DNA of 64,000 nt from Fusibacter paucivorans (GCF_018390735.1 NZ_JAHBCL010000024.1:1-64000); one strand, 5' to 3'. Counted from the first letter of the stretch, positions 1 to 8,724 are shown. Notes: generated by a model from the letters alone, not told the origin. A program made the numbers and translations.

Positions 1-262
1 CATGTCACTTCAGAAAGCTATTGTTCGTATTTCAAAATGGCTAGCTTTGCTGTACCTTCTTTTCAGGACAAGCATTATTCAAAAAATTTAAAATTGGTTG
101 TTGACTTTTATTAGCTGGTCTGAATAATAGTATCATACCACAATAAAGTCAAAACAAATCGAAGAATTTATAGTATAATAGAAAAGCTCAATAGAAACAG
201 AAACCGAGATAAACTCTAGTTTTTAAAAGGTGTGCCCCTATTGATCATGTAAAGAGGTGAAA

Positions 263-1408
263 ATGAGAAAACTGAAATACATTCGTCCCAGCTACTATAC
301 TGACTTTACCTGCATTGCAGGTGAATGTGAAGACAATTGCTGCATGGGATGGTTCGTTGATCTAGATGATCGAACGTATAGAAAGTATCAGAAGATCCGA
401 CACCCTGAATTGACGCCTATTATTCAGCAAACGGTTCGGCGAAATGAACAGTGCGATGCGCCGGAGATCAATTATGCGACGGTAAGGCTGACAAAGCAGC
501 AAAATTGTGCGTTCTTAGATGATCATAGGCTATGCCGTATACAGGCTGCATATGGTGAAAGCTATTTGTCCAATGTTTGCAGTTTATATCCAAGAATCAT
601 CAATCAGGTTAATGGGCGGATCGAAATGTCATTATCAGCATCTTGTCCTGAAGCCTTAAGAAAATATCTTTTTTTAGAAGACGGTATTGTCTTCGAAGAA
701 GGTGTTGCCGCAATGCGCTTGCCCATTATCACCTATGATGTCTTTCAAAGAGCGCCTAAATATGCTGGAACACCTGTAGCGGATCTTAAGTTGATTCGTG
801 AAGTGTCGAATGACATTTTAAGCGATCGCGATCTGTCCTTCGCTGAACGGCTGTTTGTACTGGGAGACTATCTTTGGCAAGCGCGTAAAGATCCTCGACG
901 AAAAAAGATGATCATGCCGTCAAAGACAGTTTTTAGCGAACTTTGGAAATCGGATTTTGTCCGCATGGCATTTCAAAATCTGGATGTCGACAAGCAGATC
1001 GTTAGTAAGCGCTACCGCAAGTGGCATTTTCATGCAAGGGATTTTTATGAACATGCATCAAAAGATGCATTGAAATCTGCTGAAAAATTATTTAGTGACT
1101 ATTTTAACCATCATGTCTATGTGTTTGAAAATTATTTTGTCAATCTTAGCTTTCGGAACTTGTTTCCATTTACAGAAGTGGATGATATTTTTGACGCCTA
1201 TTGTCTTTTTGTCATGCGCTATGGCATGATGGCATATGACTTGATTGGCAATGTGGGCAGTGGTGTCATTTTGGATCAGTCATCCCTTATTGAATATTTT
1301 CAAAGTTTTTCTAAAGCAATTGAACACCACCAACATTTTTTTCAGTCGTTTGTATTGCAGCTGCAATCAGAGCGACTCAATAACTGGAAGTATATCAGTC
1401 GATTATAA
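263..1408 (+). CDS. fliB: FliB-like flagellin lysine-N-methylase
   Basis: Predicted 381-residue cytoplasmic protein of the FliB family, which methylates lysines of flagellin. Visible family features are the N-terminal cysteine cluster (C17, C22, C26, C27 in CIAGECEDNCC followed by MGW), the middle segment NCAFLD...LCRIQ...YGESYLSNVCSLYPR and SASCPEA. These cysteines resemble the YkgJ-type cluster thought to bind a metal or Fe-S centre. The GTG at 257 lies inside the ribosome site AGAGGTG, so the ATG at 263 is the likely start. No flagellin gene lies nearby, although chemotaxis genes occur from 15083 on. The TSUP permease gene follows 12 bases later, probably cotranscribed. The family call is good; the actual substrate is inferred. 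Confidence 0.8.
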   Translation: MRKLKYIRPSYYTDFTCIAGECEDNCCMGWFVDLDDRTYRKYQKIRHPELTPIIQQTVRRNEQCDAPEINYATVRLTKQQNCAFLDDHRLCRIQAAYGESYLSNVCSLYPRIINQVNGRIEMSLSASCPEALRKYLFLEDGIVFEEGVAAMRLPIITYDVFQRAPKYAGTPVADLKLIREVSNDILSDRDLSFAERLFVLGDYLWQARKDPRRKKMIMPSKTVFSELWKSDFVRMAFQNLDVDKQIVSKRYRKWHFHARDFYEHASKDALKSAEKLFSDYFNHHVYVFENYFVNLSFRNLFPFTEVDDIFDAYCLFVMRYGMMAYDLIGNVGSGVILDQSSLIEYFQSFSKAIEHHQHFFQSFVLQLQSERLNNWKYISRL

Positions 1409-1420
1409 CGGGAGGAACAT

Positions 1421-2164
1421 GTGATTGTCATTATTTGTATCGCTGGTTTTTTTGCAGCACTTGTCGATTCGATGGTTGGAGGCGGCGGCCTAATAAGCTT
1501 GCCGGCGCTTATTGCGACTGGGATTCCGACGCATTTGGCACTTGGCACGAATAAATTAGCATCGAGCACTGGTGCACTAAATAGTGCTTATCATTACTTT
1601 AAGTCTGGAAACCTTAATAAGAAAATTTTAATGACGCTGCTGCCTTTTTCCTTTATAGGTTCTGTGATTGGCGTCAATGCTGTTTTGAGCGTAAATCCGG
1701 ATTTTTTAAAAGTGCTCATTATTTTTCTGGTTGCCATTATCGGGATATATACGTTGATGAATAAAAACTTAGGGCTAGAAGACTACTATGTTGAACCCTC
1801 CAATAAACAGCTTTGGAAAGGTCGGGGATTTGCCGGGCTCATTGGGTTTTATGACGGCTTTTTCGGACCGGGAACGGGGTCGTTTTTAATCTTTACCCTT
1901 ATTCATCTCTTTGGCTTTGATTTTAAGAAAGCGGCAGCCAATGCAAAAGTGCTGAATTTGGCAAGTAATCTGGCAGCGATATTACTCTTCCTCATGAACA
2001 GACAAGTTGCATTCAAATATGGTATTCCCATGGCAATTGCCATGATGTTTGGTGCACGTGTCGGGACACATCTAGCAGTCACGCGAGGGTCAAAGTTTAT
2101 CAAGCCAATTTTCGTCATCGTCTCTTTCACACTGATTGCCAAAATGGGATATGAAATGCTGTAG
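1421..2164 (+). CDS. TSUP (TauE/SafE) family membrane permease
   Basis: A 247-residue hydrophobic protein with two related halves, as in the TSUP family of anion/sulfite-type exporters. The first repeat carries the glycine-rich DSMVGGGGLISLPAL loop and GTNKLASSTGALNSA; the second carries GFYDGFFGPGTGSF and the matching AKVLNLASNLAA. About seven to eight membrane segments are expected. GTG at 1421 is chosen because GGAGG lies five bases upstream at 1411-1415 and the nearby ATG at 1419 is followed at once by a stop. It follows the FliB gene closely and is closed by a terminator at 2221-2250. The substrate cannot be told from sequence; sulfite, sulfoacetate or other organic anions are known in the family. 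Confidence 0.85.
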   Translation: MIVIICIAGFFAALVDSMVGGGGLISLPALIATGIPTHLALGTNKLASSTGALNSAYHYFKSGNLNKKILMTLLPFSFIGSVIGVNAVLSVNPDFLKVLIIFLVAIIGIYTLMNKNLGLEDYYVEPSNKQLWKGRGFAGLIGFYDGFFGPGTGSFLIFTLIHLFGFDFKKAAANAKVLNLASNLAAILLFLMNRQVAFKYGIPMAIAMMFGARVGTHLAVTRGSKFIKPIFVIVSFTLIAKMGYEML

Positions 2165-2220
2165 TTTTAAATGCGATCAGATTAACGGCTGTCAAGAAGC
2201 AGTTATAGCAGGTCTTAAAG

Positions 2221-2250
2221 CACTCAATTTCAATGATTGGGTGTTTTTTT
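2221..2250 (+). terminator. Intrinsic terminator after the TSUP gene
   Basis: CACTCAAT (2221-2228) pairs with ATTGGGTG (2236-2243, one G-U pair) and is followed by seven T at 2244-2250. It ends the fliB-TSUP transcript 57 bases after the stop codon. The rest of the gap to the thiolase gene (2165-2655) holds a second hairpin, a palindrome and the sigma-54 promoter listed separately; short reading frames here lack ribosome sites and are not supported. Confidence 0.8.
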
Positions 2251-2400
2251 ATGTCATTAGGGCAACTTGCACAAAAAAAGACTGTAAAAGGAAGCCGGAA
2301 AGGATATTAAAGAAAAAAATCGAAAAATAAAATGTGAAAGCATCTACGAGAAGTGCAATATAAGAAAAAGTGTAGTCCCAAATGTACAATCAATATTTAG

Positions 2401-2426
2401 GTGTCGCGATTACGCGACACTTTTTT
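2401..2426 (+). terminator. Perfect terminator hairpin without an assigned gene
   Basis: GTGTCGCG (2401-2408), loop ATTA, CGCGACAC (2413-2420), then six T. The 8-bp stem is perfect. It lies 150 bases after the terminator of the preceding operon and before the sigma-54 promoter, so it either backs up the first terminator or ends a short unannotated transcript from 2251-2400. Confidence 0.8.
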
Positions 2427-2460
2427 AATGCTTATGATCTCTGCGATTCGTGGTCTTTTG

Positions 2461-2476
2461 ATTGACAAGTGTCAAT
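2461..2476. promoter_or_regulatory. Palindrome, candidate sigma-54 activator site
   Basis: ATTGACAAGTGTCAAT has perfect 7-base arms around a 2-base centre. The half-site ATTGACAA recurs at 2527-2534, 66 bases away. The palindrome centre is about 125 bases upstream of the -24 element at 2592, a usual distance for an upstream activating sequence of an enhancer-binding protein. Binding by the regulator at 6771-8567 is inference. Confidence 0.45.
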
Positions 2477-2590
2477 GCAGCCATAAAAAGTGTAGTGCTG
2501 AAACGACACCGTTTATTTGGAAGACGATTGACAAAATACGAAAAACCTGTTATTGCAACGGGTAGCGCCCTCGATGACATTGTTAAAGTT

Positions 2591-2608
2591 TTGGCATCCT
2601 CTTTGCAT
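2591..2608 (+). promoter_or_regulatory. Sigma-54 (-24/-12) promoter of the thiolase-ato operon
   Basis: TTGGCATCCTCTTTGCAT matches the sigma-54 consensus TGGCAY-N-TTGCW. The invariant GG (2593-2594) and GC (2605-2606) are separated by exactly ten bases. Transcription should start near 2618, about 38 bases before the thiolase ATG. A PAS-AAA-Fis activator with an intact GAFTGA motif is encoded right after the operon. Confidence 0.88.
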
Positions 2609-2655
2609 ATTTATAAAAGTGTACAGATAATCAATGTCGTTAAGGAGGGACAACT

Positions 2656-3816
2656 ATGAATCGAGAAGTCGTAATCGTTGGTGCGGCAAGAACGCCAATT
2701 GGAAGTTTCTTGGGATCGCTGTCAGGTGTAAAACCTCAGACGCTGGGTGCCATTGCGATGAGAGAAGCGCTTATTAGGAGTGGTATAGCAGCCGGAGATT
2801 TGGACGAAGTCGTCGTCGGCCATATCATGGGAACAGAGCCAAAGGGAAATCCTGCTAGAGAAGCGGCGCTTGAAGCTGGGATTCCAATAGAAATTCCTGC
2901 ATTTACTGTCAATAAAAACTGTGCTTCAAGTGTTAAGAGCGTAACATTGGCATCTGCCTTGATAAAAGTCGGTGAGCATGATGTCATGTTGGCTGGCGGT
3001 ATGGAAAATATGTCTGCAATTCCATATATTTTGAAGAATGCTCGCAAAGGATTCAGAATGGGCGAACAGACGTGTAATGATTTGCTGCAAGACCTGCTCT
3101 TTGGTATGGGAATGACCGCAGAACGCCTTGCAGAAAAATACAGTATATCGAGAGAAGCGCAAGATGCCTTTGCTTTGCAGAGCCAGCAGAAAGCGGCGCG
3201 AGCACAAGCAGAGGGACTGTTTGACAAAGAAATCGTACCAGTCGAAATAACCACGCGCAAAGGTGTACAAACCATTAGCAAAGATGAGGGGATTAAAGGC
3301 AATACGACCTTGACGGATTTGCAGCGACTCAGACCGGCCTTTTTAAAAGGCGGCACAGTGACAGCAGGCAATTCTTCAACGATTAACGATGCTGGTGCGG
3401 CTGTTGTACTAATGAGCGCCGAAAAAGCGAAAGCACTTGGCATAAAGCCGCTAGCACGTGTACGCGGATGGGCATCGGCTGGCTGTGACCCGGATATTAT
3501 GGGCATCGGACCGGTACCTGCAACACATAAACTAATGAAACTGACGGGAACGAAGTTGAGTGATTTTGACCTCATAGAGTTAAATGAAGCATTTGCGGCG
3601 CAGAGTTTAGCTGTTCTAAAAGAATTGCCATTTGATTTGTCACGCGTTAATGTCAACGGCGGTGCGATCGCCATTGGACATCCAACAGGTGCCACAGGTG
3701 CAATTCTCATTACCAAACTCTTATATGCCATGAAACAGCGTGGCGCAGAAACTGGGCTTGTCACACTATGCATCGGCGGCGGGCAAGGCATGTCACTGAT
3801 GTTGGAAAACCTTTAA
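2656..3816 (+). CDS. atoB: Acetyl-CoA acetyltransferase (thiolase)
   Basis: A 386-residue biosynthetic/degradative thiolase that interconverts two acetyl-CoA with acetoacetyl-CoA. The catalytic triad is intact: nucleophile C89 in NKNCASSVKSV, H342 in GGAIAIGHPTGATGA and C372 in LCIGGGQG; NEAFAAQ at about 310-316 is also typical. Length is standard. ATG at 2656 has AAGGAGGG five to eight bases upstream. It is the first gene after the sigma-54 promoter and is followed 32 bases later by the CoA-transferase genes, so it most likely cleaves or forms acetoacetyl-CoA in short-chain acid metabolism. thlA would be an equally good name in Clostridia. Confidence 0.93.
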   Translation: MNREVVIVGAARTPIGSFLGSLSGVKPQTLGAIAMREALIRSGIAAGDLDEVVVGHIMGTEPKGNPAREAALEAGIPIEIPAFTVNKNCASSVKSVTLASALIKVGEHDVMLAGGMENMSAIPYILKNARKGFRMGEQTCNDLLQDLLFGMGMTAERLAEKYSISREAQDAFALQSQQKAARAQAEGLFDKEIVPVEITTRKGVQTISKDEGIKGNTTLTDLQRLRPAFLKGGTVTAGNSSTINDAGAAVVLMSAEKAKALGIKPLARVRGWASAGCDPDIMGIGPVPATHKLMKLTGTKLSDFDLIELNEAFAAQSLAVLKELPFDLSRVNVNGGAIAIGHPTGATGAILITKLLYAMKQRGAETGLVTLCIGGGQGMSLMLENL

Positions 3817-3848
3817 TACGCAGGCAGCACTAAATAACGGAGGAAAAA

Positions 3849-4502
3849 ATGGTTGAAATCATAGGATTGCAGGAAGCGGCAGAAATGGTGAGTGATGGTG
3901 CATCTGTCATGATCGGTGGTTTTATCGGTGTCGGTGGACCGAACAGTATCATTGAAGCGCTGATTGAAAACAATGTAAAGGATTTGACGATTATTTCAAA
4001 TGATACCGTAACCCCTGATCTTGGGATAGGCAAATTGGTCGTCAATAAACAAATTAAAAAGGCAATTGTGACACATATTGGCACGAATCCCGAAACAGGG
4101 CGTCAAATGAATGCAGGCGAACTTGAAATAGAGCTCGTTCCACAGGGGACTCTAGCAGAACGCATTCGAGCAGGCGGCGCAGGACTTGGCGGCGTATTGA
4201 CAAAAGCAGGTTTGAAAACACCGGTCGAAGAAGGCAAGCGAAAGCTCGATATCAATGGGCAAGATTATCTGCTTGAAATGCCGTTGAAAGCCGATATTGC
4301 ACTATTAAAGGCATCCAAAGCCGATAAGGCGGGCAATTTGTATTACAATGGCGCAACGCGGAACTTTAATCCCGTCATGGCAACGGCAGCTGAACTCGTC
4401 ATTGCAGAAGTTGACGAAATCGTTGAAATTGGTGAAATCAACCCAAATGATGTGATGACACCAGGCATCTTTGTAAATTTTATTGTCAAGGGAGGCCGTT
4501 AG
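3849..4502 (+). CDS. atoD: Short-chain acyl-CoA:acetoacetate CoA-transferase, subunit A
   Basis: A 217-residue alpha subunit of a class I CoA-transferase. The glycine-rich loop [16 protein letters not shown] near the N-terminus and the LTIISNDT...GIGKL segment are characteristic. It works as a heterodimer with the product of the next gene, moving CoA between acetate/butyrate and acetoacetate or related 3-oxoacids. GGAGG precedes the ATG with normal spacing. The stop codon overlaps nothing but is one base from the subunit B start, and the ribosome site of subunit B lies within this gene, suggesting translational coupling. Exact acid preference cannot be deduced. Confidence 0.9.
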   Translation: MVEIIGLQEAAEMVSDGASVMIGGFIGVGGPNSIIEALIENNVKDLTIISNDTVTPDLGIGKLVVNKQIKKAIVTHIGTNPETGRQMNAGELEIELVPQGTLAERIRAGGAGLGGVLTKAGLKTPVEEGKRKLDINGQDYLLEMPLKADIALLKASKADKAGNLYYNGATRNFNPVMATAAELVIAEVDEIVEIGEINPNDVMTPGIFVNFIVKGGR

Positions 4503-4503
4503 G

Positions 4504-5151
4504 ATGGAGAAAGCACAAATTATTGAAACCATTGCAAAACGTGTCGCAAAAGAACTCAATAAGGGCGATGTTGTTAATTTAGGCATTGGGTTGCCAACAT
4601 TCGTTGCCAACTACGTTGATGCAGAGATGCAAATAATCTTTCAATCTGAAAATGGATTTGTAGGTTTGGGACCAGCCGCAGAAAAAGGCGAAGAAAATGC
4701 TGATATTGTCAATGCAGGAGGACTTCCTGTGACGATATTGCCAGGGGGAGCATTCTTTGACAGTTCACTTTCGTTCTCAATTATAAGAGGCGGTCATGTG
4801 GATAAAACGGTTTTAGGTGCACTTCAAGTTGATGAGCAAGGTAATCTAGCCAACTGGATGATTCCGGGGAAAATGGTACCGGGAATGGGTGGTGCAATGG
4901 ATCTTGTCGTCGGCGCCAAAAAGGTCATTGTCGCTATGGAGCACAGCGCAAAGGGGAAACCGAAAATCTTGAAAAAATGTACCTTGCCGCTTACTGCTGC
5001 AAGTGAGGTGGATATGATTATCACGGAAATGGCGGTCATTGAAGTGACAGCTGATGGCTTGGTGTTGACGGAGTTGGGGCCGGAAACAACAGTAGAGGAT
5101 GTTATTGCCGTGACAGAAGCAGAGCTCATTATATCAGATGCTTTAAAATAA
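4504..5151 (+). CDS. atoA: Short-chain acyl-CoA:acetoacetate CoA-transferase, subunit B
   Basis: A 215-residue beta subunit of the class I CoA-transferase. It carries the catalytic glutamate in the SENG motif (E49 in [10 protein letters not shown]), which forms the glutamyl-CoA intermediate, and the [20 protein letters not shown] segment. The open frame extends upstream into atoD, but ATG at 4504 with GGAGG at 4491-4495 is the clear start. It partners AtoD, and the thiolase upstream and AtoE permease downstream complete a short-chain fatty acid utilisation or butyrate/acetoacetate exchange pathway. Two hairpins follow in the atoA-atoE gap. Confidence 0.9.
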   Translation: MEKAQIIETIAKRVAKELNKGDVVNLGIGLPTFVANYVDAEMQIIFQSENGFVGLGPAAEKGEENADIVNAGGLPVTILPGGAFFDSSLSFSIIRGGHVDKTVLGALQVDEQGNLANWMIPGKMVPGMGGAMDLVVGAKKVIVAMEHSAKGKPKILKKCTLPLTAASEVDMIITEMAVIEVTADGLVLTELGPETTVEDVIAVTEAELIISDALK

Positions 5152-5165
5152 TGATGCGGGTATAA

Positions 5166-5220
5166 CACCGCTAGTGGGCGGTGATTTTGGGTCGGCACCG
5201 ATTCTCTAAAGTGCCGATCC
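5166..5220 (+). promoter_or_regulatory. Two adjacent hairpins in the atoA-atoE gap
   Basis: CACCGC (5166-5171) pairs with GCGGTG (5178-5183), and a 10-bp stem pairs 5189-5198 (GGGTCGGCAC) with 5211-5220 (GTGCCGATCC), one G-U pair. No T tract follows, so this is not a standard terminator. It may set mRNA stability or lower expression of the permease relative to the enzymes. Confidence 0.5.
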
Positions 5221-5242
5221 GTCATAATAACAAGGGGGTTCT

Positions 5243-6589
5243 ATGTTTAAGAAATTAACAAATGGTTGTATTGCCTTAGTGCAAAAGTATTTGCCGGATG
5301 CCTTTTTATTTGCGGTTATCTTAAGTATTATTGTATTTTTTCTTGGCATATTTATGACAGGTCAAACGCCAATGGCAATGGTTCAGCACTGGGGCAATGG
5401 TTTCTGGTCGCTTCTTTCATTTTCAATGCAAATGGCACTCGTCGTCGTGACGGGCTTTGTACTTGCAGATACGAAAGTGGTTAAACGCTTTTTGGATAAG
5501 CTTGCAGGTATTCCAAAGTCGCCAAAAGGCGCCATTTATATGGTTTCTGTGGTATCACTTATCGCAATGTTTATTAACTGGGGATTTGGACTCGTCGTTG
5601 GCCCACTCTTTGCAAAGAGACTGGCCAAACGTGTTAAAGGCGTCGACTATCGCCTTTTAATTGCTACGGGCTATGCGAGTATTGCAAACTGGCATGGTGG
5701 TATTTCTGGTTCGATTCCGCTAAAAATGGCTTCCGGCGGCTTAGAGGCCGAAACTGCGGGTGCTCTAACAGCTGCCATTCCTACATCTCAAACGATATTT
5801 TCTCATTGGAATCTCATTATTCAATTGGCGATTCTCATTATTATTCCATTGGTTAATCGTGCAATGCACCCAGATCCAGAGCATACAGTTGAAGTTGATC
5901 CGCGTTTGTTAGAAGATGATGTTGTCATTCGAAAAGATAAAAGTGAAATGACACCGGCTGAACGCATGGAATCCAGTATGGTGCTTTCAATGATTATCGG
6001 TGCAGGCGGCCTTGCCTATATTATATGGCATTTTACAGCGAAGGGTTTTGATCTTAACTTAAATATTGTCAACTTTATCTTCTTATTCTCAGCAATACTG
6101 CTTCATGGCAATCCAAAAGATTTCCTTGATTCCATCAGCCGTGCAGCACGGGGCGTTGGCGGCGTTATCCTGCAATTTCCATTCTATGCAGGGATCATGG
6201 GGATGATGATTGGGAAAAATGCAGAGGGAGTCTCAGTCGCCATCATCATGTCAAATGCATTTGTCGCCATCTCGACACCAAAGACATTTCCATTATACAC
6301 TTACCTTTCTGCCGGTATTGTTAATTTCTTTGTACCGTCAGGTGGAGGACAGTGGGCAGTACAAGCGCCAATTATGATGCCGGCCAGTGCGAGTCTTGGC
6401 GTCGATCCAGCGATTACAGGGATGGCCATTGCCTGGGGCGATGCTTGGACAAACTTAATACAGCCATTCTGGGCACTGCCATCACTTGCGATAGCGGGTC
6501 TTGGGGCAAGAGATATTATGGGGTATTGTATCATAGACCTGTTTGTCGTTGGCATTATCACTGTACTGGGCTTTTTAATCCTTGTGTAG
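5243..6589 (+). CDS. atoE: Short-chain fatty acid permease AtoE
   Basis: A 448-residue polytopic membrane protein of the AtoE family, which imports short-chain fatty acids such as butyrate or acetoacetate. The N-terminal LVQKYLPDAFLFAVILSII segment, the INWGFGLVVGPL and NWHGGISGSIPL motifs and the C-terminal FVPSGGGQWAVQAP motif are typical; about ten to twelve membrane segments can be seen. AAGGGGG precedes ATG 5243. It ends the sigma-54 operon with thiolase and CoA-transferase, so imported acid can be activated by CoA-transferase and cleaved by thiolase. A weak hairpin at 6611-6633 (GGGACG/CGTCCC) without a T tract follows. Confidence 0.9.
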   Translation: MFKKLTNGCIALVQKYLPDAFLFAVILSIIVFFLGIFMTGQTPMAMVQHWGNGFWSLLSFSMQMALVVVTGFVLADTKVVKRFLDKLAGIPKSPKGAIYMVSVVSLIAMFINWGFGLVVGPLFAKRLAKRVKGVDYRLLIATGYASIANWHGGISGSIPLKMASGGLEAETAGALTAAIPTSQTIFSHWNLIIQLAILIIIPLVNRAMHPDPEHTVEVDPRLLEDDVVIRKDKSEMTPAERMESSMVLSMIIGAGGLAYIIWHFTAKGFDLNLNIVNFIFLFSAILLHGNPKDFLDSISRAARGVGGVILQFPFYAGIMGMMIGKNAEGVSVAIIMSNAFVAISTPKTFPLYTYLSAGIVNFFVPSGGGQWAVQAPIMMPASASLGVDPAITGMAIAWGDAWTNLIQPFWALPSLAIAGLGARDIMGYCIIDLFVVGIITVLGFLILV

Positions 6590-6720
6590 CGGCTTACTGA
6601 TTTTAAATTTGGGACGGCGGTTGTCGTCGTCCCATCATACATAATGGAACATCAAATTGTGACAAAAAATTATTATTGCTTGGTGAAGGATATATTGCAT
6701 CACACATAGAATACAAGCTT

Positions 6721-6752
6721 TGAGTCATCAGTTTATTTGAGTCGTCAGTTTA
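6721..6752 (+). repeat. Tandem 15-base repeat upstream of the sigma-54 regulator
   Basis: TGAGTCATCAGTTTA (6721-6735) recurs as TGAGTCGTCAGTTTA (6738-6752) with one mismatch and a 17-base period. It lies in the leader or promoter of the regulator and could be a tandem protein-binding site, for instance for autoregulation. Confidence 0.55.
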
Positions 6753-6770
6753 ATCGTTAAAGTGAGGCAG

Positions 6771-8567
6771 ATGTCGATAAGGGGGTATTTTCATTTGGAT
6801 GTATATGTAAATGATTTTGCAGACATAGCTGGACAAGACTATTTAGAGTATCTTGAACAATTAACGGATCATATGTTTGATGGGATTGTTATTGAAAAAT
6901 CGGGGGTTGTAATCTACTGTAACCGTGCATTTGAAGAAATCGCACAAAGAAACAAAGAAGAGGTGGTTGGTAAAAGTGTTTTTCAATTGTTTATGCTGCT
7001 CGGAATGGCGGACCTTATTGATTACAGCACATTTGACGAGAGAGAGTTTAAACTCGGCAACCGACAGATACAGTTTAAACACTTCTTAATTGAAGCAGAT
7101 TCTGATATGTTGACCCAAGCGCTGATTTTTAGAAATGTCTCTGTTAAAACGATATCAGATGAATTCTCAAATGATCATCAGGATATCTTAGAAATTCTTG
7201 GTGATGTTTATGGGCATGCCTATCATGGTATGGTAATTGTCGATCGCGAAGGTAGAATTATCAAATGGGATTATGAAGAACTCCTAGGGTATCGCGAAGA
7301 GGATGTCTTAGGGAAATATGCACAGGATGTCATTGAAAATACCCGAATGCACATCGTGGTGAAAACAGGAAAGAAGGAAATTTTTCAGCTTCAAAAAGTG
7401 AATGGACGATATTTATTAACATCTCGGATCCCCATTTTTAAAAATGGGAAACTGATTGGTGCCGTTGGAACCACATTCTTTAAAAACGCAGATGAAATGA
7501 GAATTGTCGTTGGAAAGATTGATGCACTTGAAAACACAGTCAATAAATACAAACGCGAAATCAGCCATTTTTTTCAGGCAAAATACTGTTTCAAAGATAT
7601 TATCACAAAGGATGCTGCAATGATGTCATTGATTGATGTTGCTAAAAAAGCTTCTAGAAGCAGTTCTACTATTCTCATTCAGGGGGAGAGCGGCACGGGC
7701 AAAGAATTTTTTGCCCATTCGATACACAATGAGAGTAATCGACGATACGGTCCTTTCGTCAGCATTAACTGTGCAGCGATTCCACGAGATTTACTGGAAG
7801 CCGAACTCTTCGGCTATGAAGAAGGCGCTTTTACAGGTGCGAGGAAACATGGCAAACTAGGTAAATTCGAACTGGCAAATGGCGGGTGCTTATTGCTGGA
7901 TGAAATCGGCTCTATGCCAATTGAAATGCAGGCAAAGCTACTGCGTGTGTTGGAAACTAGGGAATTTGAACGCGTCGGCAGCACGAGTCGTATAGAACTT
8001 GATGCGCGTATTATCGTGGCAACCAATGAAGAACTTGATCAACAGGTTAAACAGGGAAAATTTCGCCAAGATCTCTATTACCGTTTAAATGTGATTAAAT
8101 TGAAGATCCCACCCCTTCGAGATCGTATTGAAGATATTCCCTTGCTTGCAGCAAATATTCTACAAAATATGTCAAATGATCTTTTAATCGGCAAGCGCTG
8201 TCTCGTTGCACCTGGAACACTTCATATTTTAAAACAGCACGATTGGCCGGGGAATGTACGTGAACTTCGAAATGTAATTGAACGCGCTGTGAATTTATCG
8301 CAGGGCGAAGAAATTACCCCCAATTATCTGCCGGATTATCTTTTGGAAAAAGTTGACTGTTTTAGAGGGGATATTGAAGAATACGATTCGCTGAAATATG
8401 CAGTCATCAAAGCTGAACGCGAAGCAATTGTAAGGGTTATGAAAAAGTATGGCAACAACAAATCAGCTGCTGCAAAAGCACTTGGCATTCATCGCACATC
8501 GCTCTATAAAAAAATGGAACTATACCATTTGAACTTTGACCTTGAATGTTCAGGACAAGAATTGTAG
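6771..8567 (+). CDS. Sigma-54-dependent PAS-AAA-Fis transcriptional activator
   Basis: About 598 residues. An N-terminal PAS domain (about 30-120), a second PAS domain (about 145-240), a central AAA+ sigma-54 activation domain and a C-terminal Fis-type helix-turn-helix (NNKSAAAKALGIHRTSLYKK). The AAA domain has Walker A GESGTGKE, the sigma-54 contact motif GAFTGA, and Walker B CLLLDE, so it should be active. No receiver domain exists; the PAS domains probably sense a metabolite or redox state. It follows the ato operon and is its best candidate activator. The start is uncertain: GTG 6762, ATG 6771, or TTG 6795, the last having AAGGGGG eight bases upstream. Confidence 0.9.
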   Translation: MSIRGYFHLDVYVNDFADIAGQDYLEYLEQLTDHMFDGIVIEKSGVVIYCNRAFEEIAQRNKEEVVGKSVFQLFMLLGMADLIDYSTFDEREFKLGNRQIQFKHFLIEADSDMLTQALIFRNVSVKTISDEFSNDHQDILEILGDVYGHAYHGMVIVDREGRIIKWDYEELLGYREEDVLGKYAQDVIENTRMHIVVKTGKKEIFQLQKVNGRYLLTSRIPIFKNGKLIGAVGTTFFKNADEMRIVVGKIDALENTVNKYKREISHFFQAKYCFKDIITKDAAMMSLIDVAKKASRSSSTILIQGESGTGKEFFAHSIHNESNRRYGPFVSINCAAIPRDLLEAELFGYEEGAFTGARKHGKLGKFELANGGCLLLDEIGSMPIEMQAKLLRVLETREFERVGSTSRIELDARIIVATNEELDQQVKQGKFRQDLYYRLNVIKLKIPPLRDRIEDIPLLAANILQNMSNDLLIGKRCLVAPGTLHILKQHDWPGNVRELRNVIERAVNLSQGEEITPNYLPDYLLEKVDCFRGDIEEYDSLKYAVIKAEREAIVRVMKKYGNNKSAAAKALGIHRTSLYKKMELYHLNFDLECSGQEL

Positions 8568-8650
8568 CTTTAAACTACAAATTTAAAAGTAAAAATACGA
8601 ATTCAAAGGATCTGATGATTTTTTTAATTGAACAAATAGCTGGATTAACT

Positions 8651-8691
8651 GCTGCCCCTATCACATGATGGGATATGGGCGGCGTTTTTTT
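8651..8691 (+). terminator. Intrinsic terminator after the sigma-54 regulator
   Basis: GCTGCCC (8651-8657) pairs with GGGCGGC (8677-8683, one G-U), extended by an inner TATC/GATA pairing, followed by a run of T at 8685-8691. Confidence 0.85.
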
Positions 8692-8724
8692 GGTCAAAAT
8701 TATTGGATTAAATGCCAATGGGGC

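Noticed and set aside
2136-2330. 64-codon lysine-rich frame after the TSUP gene
   Set aside because: Overlaps the TSUP 3' end and runs through an intrinsic terminator.
2462-2659. 65-codon frame (TTG start) leading into the thiolase gene
   Set aside because: Starts inside the palindrome and contains the sigma-54 promoter; no ribosome site; not protein-like.
2736-3791. 351-codon open frame on the minus strand across the thiolase gene
   Set aside because: Exact shadow of the well-supported thiolase; no ribosome site, no recognisable protein.
6611-6633. Hairpin after atoE as a terminator
   Set aside because: Stem GGGACG/CGTCCC is fair but no T tract follows; mentioned only with atoE.
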